This document shows positions 1-5,226 of a stretch of 5,226 bases of DNA, piece after piece. The position numbers and the translations under genes were made by a program. The notes under the pieces are model-generated. The model had not been told where the DNA came from. It worked only from the letters and a program-made list of their open reading frames with translations, and ran no database searches. The stretch is from NCBI GenBank assembly GCA_023426625.1, contig JAFAAJ010000263.1, forward strand, positions 1 to 5,226, given 5' to 3'. Position 1 is the stretch's first letter. Every line of letters begins with the position of its first letter. The DNA comes from Bacteroidota bacterium. Lineage in GTDB: Bacteria; Bacteroidota; Bacteroidia; Flavobacteriales; Weeksellaceae.

Positions 1-1193
1 TCATCTTTCCACACATCCCAAAGCGGAAGATTCCAAAGTCTCTGATTGGTTTTGTCACCGGTTTTGATCAGAAGGTTTTTTAGTGCTTCATGATTGGAGA
101 AAAGCACTCCACAGGTATCTCCGAACATTCTTACAGAACTTCCGGTAAGTGTTGCCAGATCGATGATAACATCCGTTTTATAATTTCTGGCAAGATAGGA
201 AAGTCCGTCAGCTAAGGTCATTCTTCCTTCTGCATCTGTATTGAGCACTTCAATGGTTTTTCCGTTATAAGCGGTGATTACATCACTTGGAAGAAAGGCG
301 GTTTCAGAAATGGCATTGTCGGTGATGGGTAAAATGGCAGTAATATTAACGGGAAGTTTCATTTCCGAAGCATAGATCAGGGTTCCCAAAACAGCTGTTG
401 CTCCACCCATATCGGATTTCATGTAGTGCATATTGTCCGGATTTTTCAAAGAAATTCCTCCTGTGTCGAATAATACACATTTTCCGACCAGTCCTATTGT
501 TTTTGTATTCTTTACTGTTGTTTTGTATTCCAATATCGTAAAAGCAGCATCATAAGCACTGCCTTGATTCACAGAAAGATAAGCTCCCAAACCAAGTTCC
601 TCGCATTTTTTCCTGTTGAAAACAGTATATTTTAATTGATGTTTTTTAGCCAGATTTTTAAGATAAGCATTGAAAATATCTGGAGTTTTAAGATTGGCGG
701 GTTTATTCAGCCATTCCTGACAAGTGATTTGTCCGTTGCTTAAAGCTTCTGCTCTTTGAATGATAATATCCAGCTTTTTCTGACTCAGGTTTTCAAAATG
801 AATTTCAAATTTAGGATTCCAGAACGGATGGCTTTTCTCGAAAGGATAGTTATATGTCCCGATCAGAAGGCCTTTGATGAATTCTTCAAATTGTTTTTCA
901 TTCAGGAAATCAGCTAAAACCAGAGTAGGAACAGCATGAAAGTTTTTCTTTTGAACCTGTGAGAACTTATTGGCTACCTGCTGGATCTCAAAATTCTCAA
1001 GCTCCGATTTTCCCAAACCAATAAAATAGGTGATCCCTTCTTCGTGAGCATTAATGAAAATCTCGTGTTTTTTTCCTGTGAAAAAGTTGGATACGTTTTT
1101 GTTGAAATTTTTACTGGATTTGATCCATTCCTCTTCTGTGAAAAGCTGAAAGATCTGGGTGTAGTTTTTATTTTTTTTATTGATTAGTTTCAT
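1..1193 (-). CDS. M17 family leucyl aminopeptidase (PepA-like), C-terminus cut off by window edge
   Basis: A cytosolic metallopeptidase of the leucyl aminopeptidase (M17) family, which removes N-terminal residues from peptides using two metal ions. About 397 codons are present. The family usually runs to 450-500 residues, so roughly 60-100 C-terminal residues lie beyond the left edge. The N-terminal ~150 residues are poorly conserved, as in the family; the catalytic domain follows. Visible active-site residues are K238, D243 (FDTGG), K250 (ISLK), D261 (MKSDMGG), and D320, E322 and R324 (NTDAEGR). Their spacing (5, 7 and 11 residues between the first four) matches the bovine lens enzyme, so it should be active. 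Oddity: the residue after K238 is Cys, where GKG is usual. The ATG is 5 bases after the upstream esterase stop, with no Shine-Dalgarno; co-transcription is likely. There is no signal peptide. Assignment to family is firm; substrate preference is unknown. Confidence 0.95.
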   Translation of the reverse strand, partial: MKLINKKNKNYTQIFQLFTEEEWIKSSKNFNKNVSNFFTGKKHEIFINAHEEGITYFIGLGKSELENFEIQQVANKFSQVQKKNFHAVPTLVLADFLNEKQFEEFIKGLLIGTYNYPFEKSHPFWNPKFEIHFENLSQKKLDIIIQRAEALSNGQITCQEWLNKPANLKTPDIFNAYLKNLAKKHQLKYTVFNRKKCEELGLGAYLSVNQGSAYDAAFTILEYKTTVKNTKTIGLVGKCVLFDTGGISLKNPDNMHYMKSDMGGATAVLGTLIYASEMKLPVNITAILPITDNAISETAFLPSDVITAYNGKTIEVLNTDAEGRMTLADGLSYLARNYKTDVIIDLATLTGSSVRMFGDTCGVLFSNHEALKNLLIKTGDKTNQRLWNLPLWDVWKD

Positions 1194-1198
1194 ACATT

Positions 1199-2323
1199 TT
1201 ATTTTTTAATGCTTGTTTGGGTGGGCTTTACTTCTATAGGGTTTTCGCTATTATTGTAAAACAACCATTCTATGGCTCTGGGAAATTCCTGCGACCAGTA
1301 AAATTCGCTGTGCGTACCTTCCGGATTGATGCTTGTCCTGAATTCGAAATCAAAAAGGTTTTTCTTTTCCCATCTTTTCAGGTATTCTTCAAAAAGGTGA
1401 ATCCTTTTTACCATTTTAGAACCTTCCTGTTCTCCGCCGTATAGATATATTTTCATTTTGAACGGATTTCTGAAGCTCATCATCGGAAAATTATTGTTCG
1501 GCTCTATCCATAGAGACGGTGAAAATATTAATAGTTTAGAATAAACTTCAGGATAAAGAAAACCGCTGTAAATACTGATCAACGCGCCCAAAGAACTGCC
1601 TCCGATTCCAGTGTTTTCCCTGTCTTTTTTTGTTCTGAAATGGGTGTCTATATAAGGTTTTAAGGTATCTGTGATGAAACGGATATACTTTTTACCTTCG
1701 GAACCGTTTGCGATATGGTCGTTATCAAAAATATATTCTTTGATCCTGTCCTTGCTGCCGTGTTCTATAGCGATGATGATAAGGTCGCCACGACCGTATT
1801 CTGCCAGAAGAGATAACTTTTTATCGATCTCCCAGTTTCCGTAATCGCTTCCTTCATTGAACAGGTTTTGGGCGTCCTGAAGGTAAAGAACAGGATAGCT
1901 TTTTCCGGAAGTATAATAATCATAAGGTAAAAGAGCCCATACTTTACGGTAACGATCCAGTTGGGGAATATAAAACTCTTCCGAAATGATTTCTACAATA
2001 GGGAAAAATTCCTTTTTGAACGGACCCCAATTCAATCTCCACTTTTCTACAATGTCTGAAGTTTTGCCTGAAGTTTTTTCGGCTTTCCGATTAAGGGTGA
2101 TATTTCCGTATTGATCGAGTTCCACATTTTCCCAACCTCCTTTGGTGAATTTATATTCAATAGTGGAGGGAAGCAGAGAATCATCAATTTCAATGAAATA
2201 ATTTTCGGAATTGGATGCTGTAAGTTGGTAATTGCTGTCTTTCGGATTCCAGTTGTTGAAATTTCCTGTGATGTAAACAGGTCTTTCATCCCGTTCTTCC
2301 GTGTAAAGTTCGAACCTCATCAT
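1199..2323 (-). CDS. Intracellular alpha/beta-hydrolase esterase (esterase D/CE1/Fes type) with N-terminal glycogen-binding-like domain
   Basis: A complete 374-residue protein. Residues ~5-95 look like an immunoglobulin-like carbohydrate module (CBM48/CBM20 type): VYITGNFNNWN at 16-26, then YKFTKGGWENVELD at 57-70 and an NR pair at 78-79. Residues ~110-356 are an esterase D-type alpha/beta hydrolase: VLYLQDAQNLF at 145-155, nucleophile elbow G-S-S-L-G with probable nucleophile S244, a likely acid at E298 or E300 (YGGEQEG), and catalytic H338 in GTHSEFYW. The last ~15 residues are a polar tail. No signal peptide or lipobox is visible, so it should be cytoplasmic, unlike secreted feruloyl or acetyl-xylan esterases with a CBM48. 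The start could be either of two adjacent ATGs (2323 or 2320). It is the first gene of a probable operon with the aminopeptidase and is divergent from glgB. The substrate is unknown: an esterified glucan is suggested by context, but a siderophore ester (Fes/IroD-like) or another acyl ester is possible. Confidence 0.88.
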   Translation of the reverse strand: MMRFELYTEERDERPVYITGNFNNWNPKDSNYQLTASNSENYFIEIDDSLLPSTIEYKFTKGGWENVELDQYGNITLNRKAEKTSGKTSDIVEKWRLNWGPFKKEFFPIVEIISEEFYIPQLDRYRKVWALLPYDYYTSGKSYPVLYLQDAQNLFNEGSDYGNWEIDKKLSLLAEYGRGDLIIIAIEHGSKDRIKEYIFDNDHIANGSEGKKYIRFITDTLKPYIDTHFRTKKDRENTGIGGSSLGALISIYSGFLYPEVYSKLLIFSPSLWIEPNNNFPMMSFRNPFKMKIYLYGGEQEGSKMVKRIHLFEEYLKRWEKKNLFDFEFRTSINPEGTHSEFYWSQEFPRAIEWLFYNNSENPIEVKPTQTSIKK

Positions 2324-2380
2324 GTGTGTTTAAAAAAATAACTGCTTAAATTTATAAAAAAAGTTTTACAGATTATTTTA

Positions 2381-2410
2381 CAATCATAAAATGTGGTAGA
2401 AAAAAAGCAA
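2381..2410 (-). promoter_or_regulatory. Candidate Bacteroidota-type promoter for the esterase-aminopeptidase pair
   Basis: Read on the minus strand, TTG (2410-2408) is followed after 19 bases by TATGATTG (2388-2381). This is one mismatch from the TAnnTTTG -7 element of the Bacteroidota primary sigma factor, at normal spacing from the -33 TTG. Transcription would start near 2375, giving a leader of about 50 bases before the esterase ATG. In such AT-rich DNA, matches also arise by chance, so this is a candidate only. Confidence 0.4.
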
Positions 2411-2418
2411 TATCTTTG
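2411..2418 (+). promoter_or_regulatory. Perfect TAnnTTTG -7 element, possible distal glgB promoter
   Basis: TATCTTTG matches the Bacteroidota -7 consensus TAnnTTTG exactly and points toward glgB. No TTG is present at the expected distance upstream, which weakens it. If used, transcription would start near 2425 and the glgB leader would be about 105 bases long, including the inverted repeat at 2446-2469. It lies directly beside the -33 TTG of the candidate minus-strand promoter, so the two could compete for polymerase. Confidence 0.35.
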
Positions 2419-2445
2419 GTAAACAGGCATGGATATTAATTAACA

Positions 2446-2469
2446 TAATAATTATTTCAACAATTATTA
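2446..2469. repeat. 8-bp perfect inverted repeat between the divergent genes
   Basis: TAATAATT (2446-2453) and AATTATTA (2462-2469) are exact reverse complements separated by 8 bases. The 16-base centre-to-centre spacing would suit a dimeric DNA-binding regulator, and the site lies just upstream of the proximal glgB promoter candidate. The arms contain only A and T, so a chance origin is quite possible and a hairpin would be weak. It is not a terminator: no GC-rich stem or properly placed T-run. Confidence 0.3.
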
Positions 2470-2473
2470 ATGC

Positions 2474-2501
2474 TTGTTCTCAATATTTTTTTGTAGTTTC
2501 A
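2474..2501 (+). promoter_or_regulatory. Candidate proximal glgB promoter
   Basis: TTG (2474-2476) is followed after 17 bases by TAGTTTCA (2494-2501), which keeps the TA and TT of the TAnnTTTG element but not its last two bases. Transcription would start near 2507, leaving a leader of about 20 bases before the glgB ATG. The spacing is good but the -7 element is imperfect. It competes as an explanation with the perfect but TTG-less element at 2411. Confidence 0.3.
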
Positions 2502-2529
2502 TAACAATATAAAATTAAGCCAAATCCAC

Positions 2530-4479
2530 ATGAATTCGGTTAAAACATATACGCTTTTCACAGATCATGATGTTTATCTTTTTAAAGAAGGCAAACATTA
2601 TAAATTATATGAAAAGTTTGGAGCGCATTCTGTGGAAAAAGACGGAATTCAAGGAGTATATTTCTCAGTTTGGGCTCCCAATGCAAAAAAAGTTTCGGTA
2701 ATCGGTAACTTTAATCTCTGGAATCACAAAGAACACATATTATATCCCCGCTGGGACGAATCCGGGATCTGGGAGGGTTTTATTGCCGGGCTCACTTGGG
2801 GAACTCTGTATAAATATGCCATTGAAACAGCTTATGGAGAGATATTGGAAAAAAGTGATCCCTATGCTTTAAGCTGGGAGCAAAATATACAGGCTGCCTC
2901 ACTGGTTTCCACAACATGGTACGAATGGAGTGACCATGAATGGCTGCAAAACCGTTGGAGAAAAAATAGTCTCGAAGCTCCCATATCCGTTTATGAAATG
3001 CATATAGGTTCATGGGTGAGAGAAGGAGATGCCCCCAACCAGTTCCTGAATTACAGAGATGTGGCGGAAAGACTTATTCCGTACATCAAAGAAATGGGTT
3101 TCACCCATGTGGAATTTATGCCGGTGATGGAATATCCTTACGATCCAAGTTGGGGATATCAGATTACGGGATTTTATGCGGCAACATCACGCTTTGGATC
3201 CCCTCAGGATCTCATGTTTCTTATTGATGAGCTTCACAAAAACGAAATAGGAGTGATTTTGGACTGGGTGCCTTCTCACTTTCCGGGAGACGCGAATGGA
3301 CTTCACCGTTTTGACGGTTCTTTTTTATATGAACATGAAGATCCGAGAAAGGGCTTTCATCCGGACTGGAAATCTCATATTTTTAATTATGGCAGAAATG
3401 AGGTGAAATCTTTTCTGATTTCCAATGCCATGTTTTGGCTGGATCGTTATCATGCAGACGGATTGCGTGTTGATGCGGTGACTTCAATGCTTCATCTGGA
3501 TTATTCAAGAAATGAGGGAGAATGGGAACCTAATATTTATGGAGGTAATGTAAACCTTGAAGCCAAAGCGTTTTTACAGGAATTCAATACAGCGGTTTAT
3601 AAAGAATTCGGGAACAGTATCATAACCATCGCAGAAGAAAGTTCAGACTTTCCAAAACTTACAAAACCTGTTCATGAAGGTGGAGTAGGGTTCGGAATGA
3701 AGTGGATGATGGGCTGGATGCACGATACACTGGATTATTTTAAAAAAGATCCTTTACATAGAAAATATCACCATCATAAATTAACTTTTGCTTCCATGTA
3801 CATGTATAATGAAAATTATATGATGCCTTTATCCCATGATGAAGTGGTACACGGAAAAGCAAGTCTTATCTACAAAATGGTTGGTGATGAATGGCAGAAA
3901 TTTGCCAATCTCCGTGCACTATATGTGTACATGTATACGCATCCTGCAGCTAAATTGCTGTTTATGGGAGATGAATTCGGACAGACCAGTGAATGGAATT
4001 TTACCCGAAGCCTCGATTGGCATTTGCTGCAGTATCCCGTTCACAAAGGATTACAGACCCTCGTGAAAGATCTCAATCATATCTATCGTTACGAACCTGC
4101 GTTTTATGAAAACCAGTTCAACCATCACGGTTTTGAATGGGTGGAAGCGAATGATGAAGACAATTCCGTGTATGTGTACCTAAGGAAAGGTAAAAAACGG
4201 GAAGATGTTTTTATGGTGGTGTTGAATTTAACACCCCGGGTTTTAGACTATAAAATTGGAGTAAACGCAGGAACTCACTGGGAAGTTGTATTCAATTCCG
4301 ATGATGAAAGATACAGCGGAAGCGGAGTAAAATCTGAAATCTTCAAAGAACAGTATGAAGAATGGATGAACCGTCCAAAATCCATAAGCCTGAAATTACC
4401 ACCTCTCGCAGGGATTATTTTAAAGCAGAAAAGAGACAGAAAATATAAATTACAAAGAATTAAATTACATAAAAGATAA
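2530..4479 (+). CDS. glgB: 1,4-alpha-glucan (glycogen) branching enzyme, GH13 family
   Basis: A complete 649-residue cytoplasmic enzyme. It cuts an alpha-1,4-glucan chain and re-attaches the piece through an alpha-1,6 bond, making glycogen branches. Domain order: a CBM48 module at ~25-115 (GVYFSVWAPNAKKVSVIGNFNLWN), the GH13 (beta/alpha)8 barrel at ~150-520, and a C-terminal beta domain ending at LPPLAGIILK (623-632). All four GH13 regions are seen: DWVPSH with D245; GLRVDAV with nucleophile D315; IAEESS with acid/base E369; LSHDEVVHGK with H436 and D437. The long N-terminal N1 domain of E. coli GlgB (about 730 residues) is absent, as in many shorter bacterial forms. The last 18 residues are strongly basic (10 Lys/Arg). 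The ATG is the only usable start: an in-frame TAG lies at 2494-2496 with no ATG between. There is no Shine-Dalgarno. It overlaps glgA by one base. Confidence 0.98.
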   Translation: MNSVKTYTLFTDHDVYLFKEGKHYKLYEKFGAHSVEKDGIQGVYFSVWAPNAKKVSVIGNFNLWNHKEHILYPRWDESGIWEGFIAGLTWGTLYKYAIETAYGEILEKSDPYALSWEQNIQAASLVSTTWYEWSDHEWLQNRWRKNSLEAPISVYEMHIGSWVREGDAPNQFLNYRDVAERLIPYIKEMGFTHVEFMPVMEYPYDPSWGYQITGFYAATSRFGSPQDLMFLIDELHKNEIGVILDWVPSHFPGDANGLHRFDGSFLYEHEDPRKGFHPDWKSHIFNYGRNEVKSFLISNAMFWLDRYHADGLRVDAVTSMLHLDYSRNEGEWEPNIYGGNVNLEAKAFLQEFNTAVYKEFGNSIITIAEESSDFPKLTKPVHEGGVGFGMKWMMGWMHDTLDYFKKDPLHRKYHHHKLTFASMYMYNENYMMPLSHDEVVHGKASLIYKMVGDEWQKFANLRALYVYMYTHPAAKLLFMGDEFGQTSEWNFTRSLDWHLLQYPVHKGLQTLVKDLNHIYRYEPAFYENQFNHHGFEWVEANDEDNSVYVYLRKGKKREDVFMVVLNLTPRVLDYKIGVNAGTHWEVVFNSDDERYSGSGVKSEIFKEQYEEWMNRPKSISLKLPPLAGIILKQKRDRKYKLQRIKLHKR

Positions 4480-4481
4480 TG
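4477..4481 (+). promoter_or_regulatory. glgB stop / glgA start overlap (TAATG)
   Basis: The last base of the glgB TAA stop is the first base of the glgA ATG. No Shine-Dalgarno sequence precedes it; the upstream 50 bases are A-rich. This arrangement is typical of translational coupling, in which terminating ribosomes restart on the next gene, and would keep branching enzyme and synthase in proportion. The overlap is seen directly; coupling is inferred. Confidence 0.7.
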
Positions 4482-5226
4482 ATCATTTATCACCTCAGTA
4501 CGGAATGTTATCCGGTAGCAAAAGTAGGCGGTTTGGCGGATGTAGTAGGAGCATTGCCTAAATATCAGAACAAAATAAAAGGAGTAGATGCCAAAGTAGT
4601 GATGCCTTGGTACAATAAGTCTTTCTTTTATGACCATGAGTTTGATATCGTTTTTGATGGATTCATTCATCAGGGACAAAATATGCTTCAGGTACAGGTA
4701 ATGAAAGAAAAATCCAATGTTCTAGGATTTGAATTATATATGGTTAAAATCCCGGGACTTTTGGACAGGGAAAATCCTTATGGATATGAAGATGAAAGCT
4801 TTCAGTTTTTAGCTTTCCAGCACGGAGTTCTGCATTGGTTGAGCGCAATGGAGATCCGTCCTGATGTGTTGCATTGTCACGATTATCATACGGGTCTGGT
4901 TCCTTTTATGATAGAAAATTGTCATGAATTTGAATTTCTGAAAGGAGTAAAAACAATCGGAACCATTCATAATGGAGAATATCAGGGAATGATGAGCTGG
5001 GAAATGGCGAATTATATGCCTTCTTTTGATGCCTGGAAATGGGGACTTTTAGACTGGAACGGACTGATGAATCCACTCGCTTCCATGATCAAATGTTCTC
5101 ATGCTTTTACCACCGTTTCCGAAGGCTATCTCGAAGAACTGTATATAAGTTTTCGTGGTCTTGAAAGCCTGGTTCGTCAGGAATTTCATAAAGCTTACGG
5201 AATCATCAACGGTATAGAAACAGAGG
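4479..5226 (+). CDS. glgA: Glycogen synthase (GT5 family), C-terminus cut off by window edge
   Basis: The first 249 residues of a GT-B-fold glycogen synthase, which transfers glucose from ADP-glucose (the usual bacterial donor) to the end of an alpha-1,4-glucan. The family is about 470-480 residues, so roughly half is present, essentially the N-terminal starch synthase catalytic domain. Visible motifs: the donor-binding K15-V-G-G-L loop followed by ADVVG, at the same position as K15-T-G-G in E. coli GlgA; HCHDYH (132-137); TIHNGEYQG (162-170), where E. coli-type enzymes have TIHNLAYQG; TTVSEGY (211-217); and the INGIE start of the hinge region (243-247). The first residues, MIIYHLSTECYP, form the first beta strand, which supports this start; it overlaps the glgB stop by one base. 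The C-terminal domain, with the second half of the active site, lies past the right edge. Co-transcribed with glgB by all appearances. Confidence 0.96.
   Translation, partial: MIIYHLSTECYPVAKVGGLADVVGALPKYQNKIKGVDAKVVMPWYNKSFFYDHEFDIVFDGFIHQGQNMLQVQVMKEKSNVLGFELYMVKIPGLLDRENPYGYEDESFQFLAFQHGVLHWLSAMEIRPDVLHCHDYHTGLVPFMIENCHEFEFLKGVKTIGTIHNGEYQGMMSWEMANYMPSFDAWKWGLLDWNGLMNPLASMIKCSHAFTTVSEGYLEELYISFRGLESLVRQEFHKAYGIINGIETE

Noticed and set aside
1165..1180. Long T tracts (A tracts in the coding strand) at the start of the aminopeptidase gene, considered as a slippage or phase-variation site.
   Set aside because: The frame reads intact through codons 4-10, the longest run is only 8 bases, and A-rich gene starts are ordinary in this kind of genome.
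1199..2323. Naming the esterase as an enterochelin esterase (Fes) or a feruloyl esterase.
   Set aside because: The fold and N-terminal domain resemble both, but no siderophore genes are nearby and no secretion signal is present, so a specific substrate cannot be supported.
2111..2341. A 76-codon plus-strand open frame antisense to the start of the esterase, with a similar one at 1217-1444.
   Set aside because: Both are opposite the well-supported esterase frame, show no domain or start signal, and look like mirror images of its codon usage.
2437..2443. TTAATTAA-type palindrome in the intergenic gap, considered as an operator.
   Set aside because: A self-complementary A/T octamer is expected by chance in DNA this AT-rich, and nothing else marks it as a binding site.
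2485..2492. A run of eight-base length made almost wholly of T upstream of glgB, considered as an intrinsic terminator.
   Set aside because: No GC-rich hairpin precedes it, and no gene ends here: the flanking genes both start from this gap and run away from it.
4275..4679. A 134-codon open frame on the minus strand across the glgB-glgA junction.
   Set aside because: It lies wholly antisense to two confidently identified genes, its translation is rich in Tyr, Phe, Ile and Cys with no recognisable domain, and AT-rich coding DNA readily leaves such antisense frames open.

Overview
The window looks like chromosomal DNA from a member of the Bacteroidota, most likely a flavobacterium of the Chryseobacterium type. 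Four things point there: AT-rich intergenic DNA, no Shine-Dalgarno sequence in front of any gene, promoter-like elements of the Bacteroidota form (TTG, then TAnnTTTG), and the protein sequences themselves. The genus is an inference from recall; the sequence alone does not prove it.

There are two divergent gene pairs. On the minus strand, a short intergenic region is followed by an intracellular alpha/beta-hydrolase esterase of the esterase D/CE1/Fes type, which carries an N-terminal glycogen-binding-like (CBM48/CBM20-type) domain. Five bases after it comes an M17 leucyl aminopeptidase, cut off by the left edge. On the plus strand is a glycogen-synthesis pair: glgB (branching enzyme, complete), then glgA (glycogen synthase, cut off by the right edge). 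The glgB stop and glgA start share one base (TAATG). The 206-bp gap between the divergent pairs (2324-2529) is very AT-rich and holds candidate promoters in both directions plus an 8-bp inverted repeat.

GlgA extends alpha-1,4-glucan chains from a nucleotide-glucose donor and GlgB adds alpha-1,6 branches, so the plus-strand pair makes glycogen. The esterase shares the GNFNxWN glucan-binding-type motif with GlgB and is transcribed away from it across a common regulatory region, so it may act on glycogen or an esterified glucan. That is a hypothesis, since CBM48-CE1 architectures are known from esterases unrelated to glycogen. The aminopeptidase probably does peptide turnover and may simply be co-transcribed.

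I see no RNA gene, mobile element, CRISPR array or phage feature, and no clear undescribed system. The best candidate for novelty is the cytoplasmic carbohydrate-module esterase next to the glycogen genes.
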